Origin: Aspidiotus rigidus
Lineage: Eukaryota > Arthropoda > Insecta > Hemiptera > Diaspididae
Length of the DNA stretch: 64,000 nucleotides
Assembly (NCBI GenBank): GCA_035079385.1
Contig: JAVHKY010000029.1
Span: 4,836,001-4,900,000 of the forward strand
Direction: 5' to 3'
In this document: positions 13,701 to 24,459 of the stretch, one piece after another
How the letters are laid out: each line of letters starts with the position of its first letter
Numbering within the stretch: the first letter of the stretch is position 1
The notes under the pieces: generated by a model
Database searches by the model: none
Told to the model about the DNA's origin: nothing
Seen by the model: the letters and a program-made list of their open reading frames with translations, nothing else
Program-made: the position numbers and the translations under genes

Positions 13701-15522
13701 GGACTAGGGCACCGTGGGAAATGTAGTCCTAATACACCGCACCACAGAATATTCACAGAGTGTGGTGCGAGGCCATTGGCTAAAAATTGGCGTAAGTGAG
13801 GCTGTTATTATTATTATTATTATTATAAAACGACTTTTCCTGCACATAGGAAAAGCCGTTTTATTAAACAATAATTATCTAATATGATATTATCCTTGCA
13901 CGAATAAAATCATCTTTATATTCTAACAATAAAATTTCGAAGTCCGAAATTTTGAAAAACACATAATTTTTGCACGTAATAAGTTGAGAATTTTACTCAC
14001 TTTTTAAAAGGAATTCGTTTATATTGTGAAACTTGCGGCGGTTTCAATCTACTTAGTATTTCATCTTTGATATTCACCATCTTATCGTCTTTCTTGAAAT
14101 ACAACTCACAATATTGTCTCGGATGCGCTTCCGGCTTCATTACTTTCAAATAAAAAGTATCGCCAGAATTCATAATGAAGTCTGAGAACAATTTATCCGC
14201 CTCTTTGGATGCGAGTAATGGATGATCTTTACAACCGGTTAAAGAAAATCTCGAGGCGAACATAGGGCTATGTGTAAATCTAGAACGAAAGAGTTTCTAT
14301 AAATTCAAAGCCAGAAGATATCAACGAATACTTCAAGTTCTACTCACTGAGGTGGGATTTTATAAATTTCATTCAACGGTACGCTTTCGATGGTACCGTA
14401 ATCGACAAAAATAAGTATGGCACGATCAGCCATAACGGTGGTAACGACAGCTCGGCATAAGGAATTATCTCCAGAATACCGACCGAGACAAAAGGTGCAA
14501 GGAAGCAACGGATCAGTGAAAGGTTCTGGTGCCGCATTATTCAGTGCCGTCATGAATGGACTCAACATGTTATCAACGTTCGACTAAACAAAGAAATCGG
14601 AATCAGATTTTACGAATTATAGAAAAGTATTATACGAATTCAATATTATTACCTTCACTTGGACTATGAAACTTTGCATTCCGGAAATAGTATTAGTGAC
14701 GTACACTTCACACTGTAAGCCAACGGCAAAGGTGGGAGCAAGTGGGATCGTCCGCGGGGTCGGTACATGATTGACCCTATCCATTTGTGAATGAGGAGTA
14801 ATATTCGAAGATGAAGTCGGAACTCTGTAATTATTGGAATCTGCAAAAGCCGGCGGAGAAATTGAAAGCGGTCGAGAAACAGCTGCGGCAGGGTTTTCTT
14901 TGATGCTTATGGCGACTTTCATTTGATCTAAAGTTGCAGAGCTAACGTAACCACGATTGATTAGGAAACCTGCGAACGACATCGCTTGTCTTCCATTCGA
15001 AAATTGCACGTTCACCAAAGGGTAGCCATCCACTACTGAATCAATATCACATTTTATATTCTCTTTCGTGAGTCTACAGATGGCATTCATCGTTTGTAGT
15101 TCGTCTACAGGCCATTCCTTCACTTTTAAAACAGCATCGAGAATATACCCGCATGGTGGAGAATCCGGTAACACAATAAAACGTAATTCTGGTACAGCGT
15201 TAATCAATCTAAGTTCGTGCAATTCGTAATAACCAGTTCCACCGATATCTAGAAACTGAACTTGTACGATCGTTCCTCTTCCGTCCTCTGAATCAAGTAT
15301 TTTTGCACGCTTGTATTTTCCAAAGAGCGGAACTAAAACTGTCTCACCTGGAGCCACATCGCTAGCTGAACGTAATCGTCCATCTCCTTTTTCAAGTTTC
15401 GCATTGTAGTTTTCCAGAATGCGATCGATTAATTCGATCTGGCAGTCGTCGCGAACACCGAAAACTTTAATTAAAGGATCGTCCGGAACGACACGCGTAA
15501 TTTTTGCCGGTACGAACACCAT
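10764..15522 (-). CDS. Multi-Tudor-domain protein (Tudor/TDRD1-like)
   Basis: Germline-type scaffold expected to bind symmetrically dimethylated arginines of PIWI proteins in nuage. Ten exons: 15522-14653, 14583-14348, 14279-14001, 13125-12852, 12772-12436, 12281-12215, 12146-11823, 11754-11471, 11286-10954, 10864-10764; 3105 nt in phase, 1034 residues. At least four Tudor cores: a divergent one in exon 1 (VPLFGKYKRAKI, VQFLDIGGTGYYEL), RAILIFVDYGTIESVPL in exon 2, EVLLVDYGNKELVHVSNLRI across exons 4-5, and ALYRARF then MVSFVDFGISSVV across exons 8-9. The last is followed by an SNase-like strand set ending SLLVKKGLAVR. The aromatic and DYG/DFG cage signatures are intact in three of them. No RING, MYND or KH domain is visible. 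Orthology within the family is unresolved. Intron 3 carries a SINE. Confidence 0.85.
13338..13883. mobile_element. tRNA-derived SINE-like unit inside 21-bp inverted repeats
   Basis: Lies in intron 3 of the Tudor gene. A perfect 21-bp inverted repeat (13338-13358 and 13863-13883, starting ATTAGATAATTATTG) brackets the unit. From 13359 a tRNA-like head has an A box (GTGGCGGAGTGG) and a B box (GCGGTTTGACACC) about 45 bp later, with CTTGTAACCC at the anticodon-loop position. The body is unrelated sequence. The 3' side ends in a TTA microsatellite (13804-13826) and a hairpin at 13827-13862. A and B boxes imply RNA polymerase III origin. Confidence 0.7.
13827..13862. repeat. Short hairpin at SINE tail
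   Basis: AAACGACTTTTCC, an 8-nt loop (TGCACATA), then GGAAAAGCCGTTT: a 14-bp stem with one mismatch. It sits between the TTA repeat and the right outer inverted repeat. Confidence 0.7.
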
Positions 15523-15912
15523 TGTTAACTTCCAAAATCAATAGTTAAAACAGAAACTGATCTGATACACATGTAGCTTTAACGTAAAACTACAACGAGC
15601 GAGTACCTTCGTATTGAAACTAGCAACTGATGCAATGTATATTTATCAGAAATTAAAAGAAGACCGATTGAATAGAGTTCGAATAATTCGAAATACTGTA
15701 TCACACGAGACGACCAAGCTCGTTAGATGTGAATATGTGAACACGGAACAAAACAACGCACAGAGAACAAAGTACACAATGATAACAACAACAATAACAT
15801 GAGTGTTTTGAATCTCTTACTGTTATTAGTGAGTAGGGAAGTAGGAGGAGCAACAATCGCCGCACGGTATAAACAGCTGGAGTCCGACTCCGAACCTGAC
15901 GAACAAACATAA
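15523..15912. other. Tudor gene upstream region
   Basis: Likely 5' UTR and promoter of the Tudor gene. AC-rich and AT-rich, with no coding exon recognised. Confidence 0.4.
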
Positions 15913-16045
15913 CTGCCGTACGAAGTTGAATTGACGTATATGCAAAAAATGAATACGAGAAAAAGAGGCTATATCACGTATACCCATAACCTCTTTCTCT
16001 TGTATTCATTATCTGCATATACGTCAATTCACCTTTGTACGGCAG
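15913..16045. mobile_element. 133-bp foldback MITE
   Basis: Two arms of about 60 bp (15913-15972 and 15986-16045) are inverted copies with about eight mismatches around a loop of roughly 13 nt. Ends read CTGCCGTAC and GTACGGCAG. ATAA flanks both sides (15909-15912, 16046-16049), a possible 4-bp target-site duplication. The transcript would fold into a long hairpin, so a small-RNA precursor is an alternative reading. Confidence 0.8.
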
Positions 16046-16290
16046 ATAACACGATGGGGAGGGGAGAAGTAGCGAAAATATTGTTATTGTCAATGCCACA
16101 CCTTTGACTGTTACGTTATGTGGACTGCGCTAAGCGGTAAAAATTACGGCTCAACATCTACTGTTACGCTAACCAGAGTATTGCAGCCGAAAAATTCGGC
16201 TTCGGCTTACGGCTGAAGCTGACGACCTTCAAAAATTTGGATTCGGCTTACGGCTTATGGCTGATCAGAAAAATTCGGCTGGCTTTCGGC

Positions 16291-16752
16291 CACGGTATAA
16301 GATGAAGAGGTAGTGACACGAACGTATTCTGACTGTGGTAAACGCTGTCCGTGATTTTGAAGTAGTTCTGAACATCCCGAGCGCAGCGCTCGTGATGAAA
16401 GTGATGGGTAATGTACAGAGTCTTATGGGAACGCCGCTACTTTCAAAAATTTATTGCAGGATCAGGAATCAGCCGATGCATTTCATATTTGGCATAAAAA
16501 TACCATTTAATCTACTCTATAAAATTTTGAAAGAATCACCCTTCTAAGTAAATTCTTGGATTTTTTATAATCCTTGGAAATTTCATCAATACTAGGGTAC
16601 CAACGGTAACGTCTCGGCGCAGGTGGGGTGTAGAAGGAACAGGGAAACAGCCCGAGTGTTCGCTGCAAACCTAGCGGAAGTTTGTACGTACAACTTCAAA
16701 ACTGCGGACACGATTTTAGCGTTGTGTCATTACCTCTTCATCTTATACCGTG
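16291..16752. mobile_element. 462-bp hAT-like MITE nested in the larger element
   Basis: Inverted ends of 29 bp with one mismatch (begin CACGGTATAAGATGAAGAGG). Flanked by an 8-bp duplication CTTTCGGC (16283-16290 and 16753-16760), which is sequence of the host element. So it inserted after the 2.1-kb element existed. No coding capacity. Confidence 0.88.
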
Positions 16753-17185
16753 CTTTCGGCTGACTTATGGCTGGCTGATCACTGATTTTTTGGCGGGATT
16801 TCAGCTGATTTTCGGCTGATTTTTGGCTGGCTGATGATTTTGTTGTCGGTTTGTTGCAACCAGGGAATGAAAAACGTAACAAAAATATGAATCTGTGTTC
16901 TGTGGATTGAGTGACAAACTGACAAACGAGGCAGAAAGCCGAAAACATGGTAAGCCAGACTGCTTCTGAGGGAAGCGTGTAAGTTTGAGGTTTGAGCATC
17001 AAAATTTTCGAGATCAATTCATTGAATTCAATTCACATAATGAAAAAATGAGTTTGGAATTGGAAGTGGCACAAGTTATTCTTTCTCCCGATCAATATGA
17101 TTTTAATCTGGTTGTCGATTCTTTATGACGACCCATTTTGAAAATCGCCGGGGCCCGGGAATACACACAACACAAGCACGCAACA

Positions 17186-17941
17186 GACGAGAGGATGTGC
17201 GAAGTACTAATCCAAAGTCTCCTCGTGCCTTATCAATTTGTTTCGTTCGCCGTATGTCATACTCGGAGTAAGAGGCGAGTAAGAGTGATGCCGCTGGACT
17301 TTGAAATATTTTTGTACTTCTTGGACTTGGAAATATTTTCAACTATTGGACTTGGAATTATTTTCCAATGGGGGGAGGGGGGACTTCGAAGTATTTTCAT
17401 AAATGGACTTGTAAAATTTTTCAAGTGTTGGACTTGGAATTATTTTCCAATTGTTGGACTTGAAAATATTTTCATACTTCTTGTTTCTAAGTCCAAGAAT
17501 TGAAAATGAAAAATTTCACACATATATGAAAATATTTCAAAGTCCCACAATTTGAAAATAATTTCAAGTTCGACAGTTGAAAATAATTCTAAGTCCCATA
17601 ATTTGAAAATATTTCAAAATCCAACAATTGGAAAATGATTCCAAGTCCAGCAGTTGAAAATATTTCAAAGTCCCATAATTTGAAAATAATTCCAAGTCCC
17701 ACAGTTGAAAATATTTCAAAGTCCAACAATTGGAAAATAATTCCAAGTCCAACAGTTGAAAATATTTCCAAGTCCAAGAATTCAAAATGAAAAATTTCAA
17801 GTCCTAGAAGTACGAAAATATTTGAAAGTCCCGCGGCATCACTCTTACTAACCTCTTACTCCAAGTATGGCATACGGCAAACGAAATGAATTGATAAGGC
17901 ACGAGGAGACTTTCGATTAATACTTCGCACACCCTCTCGTC
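17186..17941. mobile_element. 756-bp foldback element with internal minisatellite
   Basis: Long inverted arms of about 140 bp begin GACGAGAGG and read through GTGCGAAGTA. A 6-bp direct repeat GCAACA flanks it (17180-17185 and 17942-17947). The centre (about 17320-17790) is a minisatellite of roughly 30-bp units built on GGACTTGGAAATATTTTC, oriented one way on the left and the other way on the right. Open frames here (repeating LDLELFSN) are by-products of the repeat. Confidence 0.8.
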
Positions 17942-18287
17942 GCAACAGAGTGCAGACAATATGTTAAAAACACGATTAATATTTAATAGTACTAGTTATA
18001 ACAGGCAGACTCTGATAACAGGGATCACCAGTTCAGATCGATACTGCTAGCCTGCTATACAGATTATAGCCTACAAGATCGAGAACTGCGTGTCACACGT
18101 CATGTCATTTCGCGCGTATGAGAAATAAGCCGAAAATCAGCCGAAAAAATTCGGCTGAATTTGGCTTTCGGCTTCCAAGATGTAAACATAAAGCTGGCTT
18201 TCGGCTTTCGGCTTAATGGCCGGGAATTCGGCTGAATTCGGCTTTCGGCTTTTGGCTTTCGGCTGGCTGCAATACTCTGACGCTAAC

Positions 18288-19190
18288 GGCGTCGTATACT
18301 TGATAATATAGTCGGCAAAACCACGTTTTGCGCGGTGCGGAAAGGTGTACGTGTGTATTTTAAATGAGCGTGGTTTTGCCGATCACATCCTGTGGACGCT
18401 TTTTTCGGTCGTTTCACACATGCAGGCGAGCGCAGTACACGTACAGCATTGCGATCTGTATGCTGTGTCGAACCTTGAACTGTCTTTAAAGGCACATAAT
18501 TTATCACGCTTTCGAACTATCCGGGTTCAGAGCAGAACAGACATGTTGTAGTTACAGGGATATAATGCAAGCAGCAAGGGGAAGTTGTGTGGAATGTCCT
18601 TCAGTGGGAATGCACGATGGAATGCATAGGTACGACTTTCTAATTTCCATCAGCTCAGCCGAGTGGTTCTCATAATTTCCAAACATTTTGAAGGGTTGGA
18701 ATGGTTTAACAATGGAATTCTGACAATTTTCCAATTTCTATCAGCTCAGTCGAGTCGTTCTTTAAATTTCCAAACATTTTGAAGGGGTGGAATGGTTTAA
18801 CGATTGAGGTGTACGGGTATTTGGCATTTTGATGCAATATTTTTAGCCATTTGTCGCCTATCACACGTCATACAACAAGATCAGATCGCATTATGGACCC
18901 TCTATCTGCCGGCCACGTATGTCTAAATTGACGATCAGGCAAATTGTATCTTCTGAGCGATAAAGAAAGAATATGTCTTCCTAAATGTCGATTGTTGATG
19001 CATGTTAATTCAATTTTGAAGAGCAGCTTTCTAGCCGATTTCGACACGCTAGAAAGCAAAAAATTAGATGCCATTACGGGAGTGCAATGGCAGCGGGGAA
19101 CCCGCTGTTATCTGATTAATCACAAACTGCAGTAATTGAATTTAAATTAGGATAATAATATCACAAAATCTGGACGCAGCGGGACCCAAG
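18288..19190. other. Repeat-flanking DNA with a 92-bp tandem duplication
   Basis: No gene recognised. A 14-bp inverted pair TCGGCAAAACCACG / CGTGGTTTTGCCGA lies near 18311 and 18368. At about 18640-18815 a unit of about 92 bp is repeated twice, beginning near ATTTCCATCAGCTCAG and ending near GGAATGGTTTAACGATTG. Confidence 0.5.
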
Positions 19191-19431
19191 TTGAAATTTT
19201 CCTCAGTTCTATTCCCATCACAAGTAAAATTCTTTTGGAGTCGAACTGCTATCATATACAGTTCTAGAGTCGACCTTTTTCTAAGTTTCATCCTATTCTT
19301 GAGTTCCCTTCTCCATCATTATAATATAAAGCTTGAGGGTCAGCATTCCAAGTTCCACTCCTATTTACGTCCCTTTCCTACCATGTAAAAGTCGGAAGTC
19401 AAAATTCTTTCAAGTCCCATTCATATCATAA
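19191..19431. repeat. Degenerate 45-bp minisatellite units
   Basis: Diverged copies of the window's 45-bp family (core AGTCGAAATTTTTCCAAGTC, then a TCTATCATAT box), interrupted by the CACTA-like element that follows. Confidence 0.6.
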
Positions 19432-19803
19432 CACTATGCAACAGTCAAAAAAATGCTGGAACGAGAATAGGTGATTCTTGAAGTATTTATCACGCTAAAA
19501 TTCAATTCCGTTTTCCGTTTTTCGCTAGCAGGTCTAGATTTCCTGTAATTATTGCAACAACGTGCCGGTCTTTGCAACAAATTGCCGCGCATCGTCGCGG
19601 AACGTATCGAAGAACCCTGCGAACCTGCGTAACGTTCGCAACGATGCGCGGCAATTCGTTGCAAAGACCGGCACGTTGTTACAATAATTACAGGAAATCT
19701 AGACCTGCTAGCGAAAAACGGAAAACGGAATTGAATTTAGCGTGAAAAATACTTCGAGAATCACCTATTCTCGCTCCAGCATTTTTTTGGCTGTTGCGTA
19801 GTG
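19432..19803. mobile_element. CACTA-like palindromic MITE
   Basis: 372 bp. Ends are CACTATGCAACAG and (inverted) CACTACGCAACAG. TAA lies on both sides (19429-19431, 19804-19806), the 3-bp duplication typical of CACTA/EnSpm elements. The arms are about 165 bp each, roughly 95% identical, with one 1-nt indel, around a loop of about 40 nt. No coding capacity. Transcription would give a near-perfect hairpin. Confidence 0.87.
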
Positions 19804-20625
19804 TAATTATACAGCTCGAGAGTCGAAATTTTACACAACTCCCTCCACTACCATTTGAGCGCGCTGTAATTTCTACCATATGTAGCTCGTTAGTCGAAAT
19901 TTTACCAAGTACCCCTTCCATCAGACATAGCTCGAGAGTCGAAATGAAGCGCTGCGTGGAAAAAGGCCTCCGTTCCATAAAAAATACATTAGCAAAAACC
20001 CTTTTTCCACGAAGCGCTTCAAATTATTCCAATTCTCCTTCCTAGAGAGACAAAATTTTTCCCTAGAATTTTTTCAAGTTCCCTTCCTATCATATGACGC
20101 TTAGAGCCTGAAGTTTTTCAAGTTTCGAAAATGATGACGTGACGACATGAACGCACTGCAATTTCAAGGAAGCCGTAGTTTTTCCAAGTCCCCATCTTGA
20201 GGCTGGAATTCTTCCAAGTCCCTCCCCCCCCCTCATCATATATAGATCAGACGCTCAAACTTTTCCAACCTCCTATCATATATAGCAAGAGACTCGAAAT
20301 TTTTCCAAGTCCCCCTTCTAACATATGTAGCTCGAGAGTCAACATTTCTCCAAGTCCCATTCTTATCATATAAAGCTTGGAGGCTGAAATTCTTCAAAGT
20401 CTCCCGCGCCCCTATCATATATCGCTCAGAAGCTGAAACTTTCCTAAGCTCTACCATACATGGCTCGAGAGAGGAAATTTTTGTACGCCCGAGAGTGGAA
20501 ATTTTTCCAGAGTAGAAATTTTTCCAAGTCCCCCTCTTATTAAATAAAGCTTGGAATCTGGAATTCCTCCAAGTCCTCCTCCCCCTATCATGTGAAATTC
20601 TAACTGGTGTATGTGTCTGCAAAAC
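19804..20625. repeat. 45-bp minisatellite array
   Basis: Head-to-tail degenerate units of about 45 bp: AGCTCGAGAGTCGAAATTTT, TCCAAGTCCCCCTTC, TATCATATAT. Since 45 is a multiple of three, one minus-strand frame stays open and gives a 15-residue repeat (such as IYDRRGTWKNFDSRA). I take that frame as an artefact. Confidence 0.8.
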
Positions 20626-20639
20626 GAGGATCAGTGGAA

Positions 20640-20935
20640 TGAAACTTCGGTTATTTCATCCCACGAGTTGATTTGATTACAGGGTGTAAGGTAGGTACTA
20701 TGATAAACTTTTTGAAATAGGTCGTTTCAAAATTGGAAATTTAAGCCTTCACTGTTCACTCTTATGTTTGACAATTTCTGGTAATGTCCAGACAGGCATT
20801 GCGACTACTACTGCATTTCTACAATCACCAAACAAATAAAGCGACTTCGGACGATTGAGGAACCCCTCCCAATTTTTCAAAGCAATACTAGTGAGAACAA
20901 GGGATGCATGAACCTACGGTAATATGGACACGTTT
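20640..20935. repeat. Dispersed repeat A, copy 1
   Basis: Starts near TCATCCCACGAGTTGA and ends near ATGAACCTACGG. A second copy in the same orientation lies at about 23690-23942, with many substitutions and small indels. Shared blocks include GACAATTTCTGGTAAT and TCCAGACAGGCATT. Element class unknown. Confidence 0.65.
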
Positions 20936-21617
20936 GGGGTCAATTGAAAGTTGTGGGATGAACTACCTTCAAATTTTCCTTTTTTCCCTTATTTCCGTTT
21001 TTTCTTCGGTATTAGAAATGATAATCGAGAGAGGAAGGAGAATTGGGGAAATTGGGAGAATTTTAACCATCAAGGAAGTAGAACTCAACCGGTGGAGCCC
21101 TCGAATGTAAAGGGCTTCAGAGATTCAAAAAAGGAAAAAAATGGTATCAAATGAGAATAATATGGGTAGTTTTCCTTAAATAAAACCCAGGGTTCCCAAG
21201 GGCTTTAACTGGGAAAAAACACAAAGGGATATACAGTGCTTCAAATGGAGGTCAAAGAGGTAGTTTTTCTCATGTTTTCGGTGGCTTTAGAGGGGGACAA
21301 ATTATTCACCAGGTATAGAAATGATAGAAGCGGACTCGAAAGAAACCCAGCTATCAAAAAAGTTGGGATTGAAAAAATAACGAATATCGAGCAATGTGAG
21401 ACAGGGGGGAGACTCAGAAAACTTCGAGTTTTGGAGACGTCAATTTTCAATTCAATTCTCCATAATTATCTAAACTAAACGTATCCCAAAGAACAGGTTC
21501 CCCAAATTCTTTGTTCAACTTTGTTATGGTAGCCGTGACTTTTTCAATTCCCGCTCCTGTCATATACAGCTTGGGAATCAACATTTTACCAAGTCATATT
21601 TCTTTTTCGGATGAAGC

Positions 21618-22023
21618 TCGGCCTTCCTTTCAACCCTCCCTTTTCCATCCAGAAGATAGATCCCCAGTCAAAATTTTCCGATATTTGTATTTTTATAGAT
21701 GATTGACCAGCCCGGATCTGAGGAGCAAAAGAGAGTCATAGCCTCGGGCGCTCACTAAAAGGGAGCTTCCTCCGTTTTTCCAAATTTTTGGAAGACATCG
21801 GACCACCCTCATAGTTTCATAATTCCAGTCCACGAATGAAGATGGAGTATCGAAAACGTCGTGAACGACATGAACCGGTTCACGACCAAGATTTCGCAGG
21901 TTTATACGACTCTCCCATCTATAATTTCCTGAACAGTCAATTAGCCAGAGTGCAGAAGTTATTTTTCTACAGGAAGATATAAAAGACACCGAACCTGTAA
22001 ATTTCCTCTACCGAGCGGAGATA
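21618..22023. repeat. Dispersed repeat B, copy 1
   Basis: About 400 bp starting near GGCCTTCCTTTCAACCCTCC. Shares long blocks with 40048-40437, such as GAGAGTCATAGCCTC, GGCGCTCACTAAAAGG, CACGACCAAGA and GCAGGTTTATACGACTC. Both copies are non-coding. Class unknown. Confidence 0.7.
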
Positions 22024-23689
22024 TATCGAAGTCTAATCCAAAAACGTTTTAATGATAGACGTGCTACGATAATTGTCCAGTAGTATGATCTTTTTGCAAT
22101 TTAAAAAATCAATAACCCACCGCACTACTACGGAAATCGCTTGATAATTTTAACGGGGCTATACGCGGCATGAAGATGTATCTTCTGGATCTCGAGCGAA
22201 GGTCAAACATCCTTACAAATATTTAGTGGTTGAAACTAGATTCAACAATGAAGGACACGTTATCTTGACAACAAAAAAAAACCTACCTTTCAAAGCTCTC
22301 TCACTTCTTAGGTAGTCGTGCTGTAAATAACGGAACACGTTTATTAGAGACGAAAACTAAGGGTGAACATAACAAAAACCTTACGAGGCTGATGGTACCG
22401 TTACTAACAATTGTAAAAGAGACAACAGAGCGTGCATTGTGTGTGGTAAGGATTATTTGTTGTAGGATGTGAAGAATTGAAAGGTAAATCGCCAGTATTG
22501 TTTCGATATTGTATGAAAACATGAACTTGCTGCCAATGTATTTTGGAAAGCCATGTAGCGGTCCGGTGTGCAGGTACGCAATGGATGGTGTAATACGATG
22601 TGTGACAAAAACGCCTCACGCTGTGCTGTTACTCCTCGACGATCCCACAATCGAAAAAAAAAATTGAAACAAGATTTCGCGTAACCTTGGAATAATGTCC
22701 TGGATTGTTGTGTATGATGGGCTGGCCGAACCCAAATGCCCATATCTAGCTATTTCAGGTGCTGTGGTAAAAATGGTATCGCTAGTCTTGTATTAGACGG
22801 ATGTTCTCAGCCCATACTAATTACCGACGGTCTCGATCCTTTGCAAATGGGGTATATCAAACTACGAAAAAGAAAAAGTGTTTGAACGAAAAATAGCATA
22901 CCGAAAAAATTGTCTAAAATGATAAGTAGTGGTAACGAAAAGTACAGTACACGAAATTTTCGAGCGTTCCTCCGAAAAAAAAAAGAAACACAAGAAATTT
23001 TCCGTGTGTTCTCAGGGGAAAAAACGAGATTTGTTGGATGCAGTCTTGCCACGAAGCATCCGACGGATGGGGCGGGGATGCATCATTAGTACGTGTTGTA
23101 AACCCGTCTAGTGCAATCTTGAGGCGCACACCTCAAGAGGATGAGAGATATTTGCTTGACCTCGGAGCGATATTGTATCTTCAATCATGACACGTATACT
23201 GTTGGAAAGTTGGGGAGGGTCTTTTTGTCTCGTATTTTTGGACATAAAAAATACTTATAATATGACTCGTTTCTGGACTTTGAATTATGACAAATCATTC
23301 TTTTGAGCTGTAAAACTTCTCCGCTGACACTCAGGTCATCATGGGAAACTCAAAATGGATTGGACTTTCTTGTATGAAGATAGATTGGTCACTAAAATAG
23401 AAACTAACAGGTATATTGCATATTAAAGTATCATCCGGTGGGAATTTGAGGTTGCTGTCACTAGCACCTGAAGGAAAAACGATACCACTCGGTCGAAAAG
23501 GAAATGGGGCAGACTGGGCCAAGCCAAATGCGCGCTTCTCATTCGACAAATCAATTTTCATTATTAGAATTTTTTAGTTTTTCAATAACGCCGGAATTGG
23601 CACTTACTTATCGTTCAGCCGACATCAAATTTGATTGCATTCGGTCAAAAAGTAGTTAATTCAACTTAGCCAATTTCGCCTTTGAAAAG
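22024..23689. other. No gene recognised
   Basis: Short open frames on both strands overlap each other and show no domain. CTTGAGGCGCACACCTCAAG near 23117 is a short palindrome. Probably decayed repeat DNA. Confidence 0.4.
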
Positions 23690-23942
23690 CCATCCCACGA
23701 GTTGAATTGATAAAACTTTTTAGAAATGGGTCGTTCCAAACTTTTGGAAATTTCAGCCTTCACTATTCACGCTTCTGTTGGACAATTTCTGGTAATATCC
23801 AGACAGGCATTACGACCATTACTGTATTTCTTCAATCACCGAACAAATAAAACGACCTAGGTCGATTGAGGAAATCCTCCCAATTTGTCAGCTAAGCTCA
23901 AATCAATTCTCGTGAGAAGAAGGAATGTATGAACCTACGGAA
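23690..23942. repeat. Dispersed repeat A, copy 2
   Basis: Second copy of the repeat at 20640-20935, slightly shorter and diverged. It immediately precedes the BEL/Pao relic. Confidence 0.65.
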
Positions 23943-23990
23943 AAATCTGTCAAACCCAACTTAGTTCGGGCTTTTAATGGTACAACTTCA

Positions 23991-24185
23991 ACCCAAGAAT
24001 AATTGAATACAATCTGTGGCGAGATCAATGCCATCCTGAATTCACCGTCAGTTGTGTTACACGAGAAACGAATAGATTATTCGACGTTTATACTGACGCC
24101 TGGACACTTTCTTATTGGCAAGGAATTTGCAGAATTGCCAGAGCTAGTCACAGTTGAATGTTCAGGCATTAAATATTCCCCATGA
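23991..24185 (+). pseudogene. BEL/Pao retrotransposon relic (end of integrase region)
   Basis: A 60-codon frame contains ICGEINAILNSPS and then FILTPGHFLIGKEFAELPE. The pair EI-A-LNSRP and LTPGHFLIG is characteristic of the C-terminal integrase region of BEL/Pao pol proteins. The RP after LNS is lost, the frame is only a fragment, and no LTR is visible nearby. Confidence 0.7.
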
Positions 24186-24459
24186 TATGAAGTTCTTAAT
24201 GATTGGATCGATTCGTTCGGGAAATAATGATACATATACCGCGATTATTTGACTCAAGCCCAGACCCGTTCAGTTAATTTGTTTTAATTAAGTACAAGGA
24301 GACTCCAGTTTCCTCCTGGTTGTACAGGTAAGTTACGAAGACTTGTCTGGACCGCTATAGACCTATAGACACGTTTGGAGTCCACTGGACGTAATGGGAT
24401 CAACAACCTTCTCTTTTAACAGGAAACCTGTTCCGGCGTGCGTCGTCCGGCGAAAAAGT

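Larger units (their letters stand above)
16174..18279. mobile_element. Non-autonomous hAT-like transposon with nested insertions
   Basis: 2.1-kb element. Terminal inverted repeat CAGAGTATTGCAGCC at both ends, flanked by a perfect 8-bp duplication ACGCTAAC (16166-16173 and 18280-18287). Both facts fit the hAT superfamily. Subterminal regions are dense in TTCGGCT-type hexamers pointing inward from both ends. No transposase frame is present. Two smaller inverted-repeat elements lie inside. Confidence 0.85.

Noticed and set aside
17564..17800. Repetitive LDLELFSN frames
   Set aside because: Translation of the 30-bp minisatellite in the foldback element, in two frames at once.
20236..20622. 128-codon minus-strand frame with a 15-residue repeat
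   Set aside because: It is the 45-bp minisatellite read in frame; unit length divisible by three keeps it open. Similar frames at 24494-24712, 25066-25332, 37206-37651 are the same artefact.
22301..22743. Overlapping minus-strand frames of about 70-96 codons
   Set aside because: Three mutually overlapping frames with no recognisable motif; no evidence that any is used.
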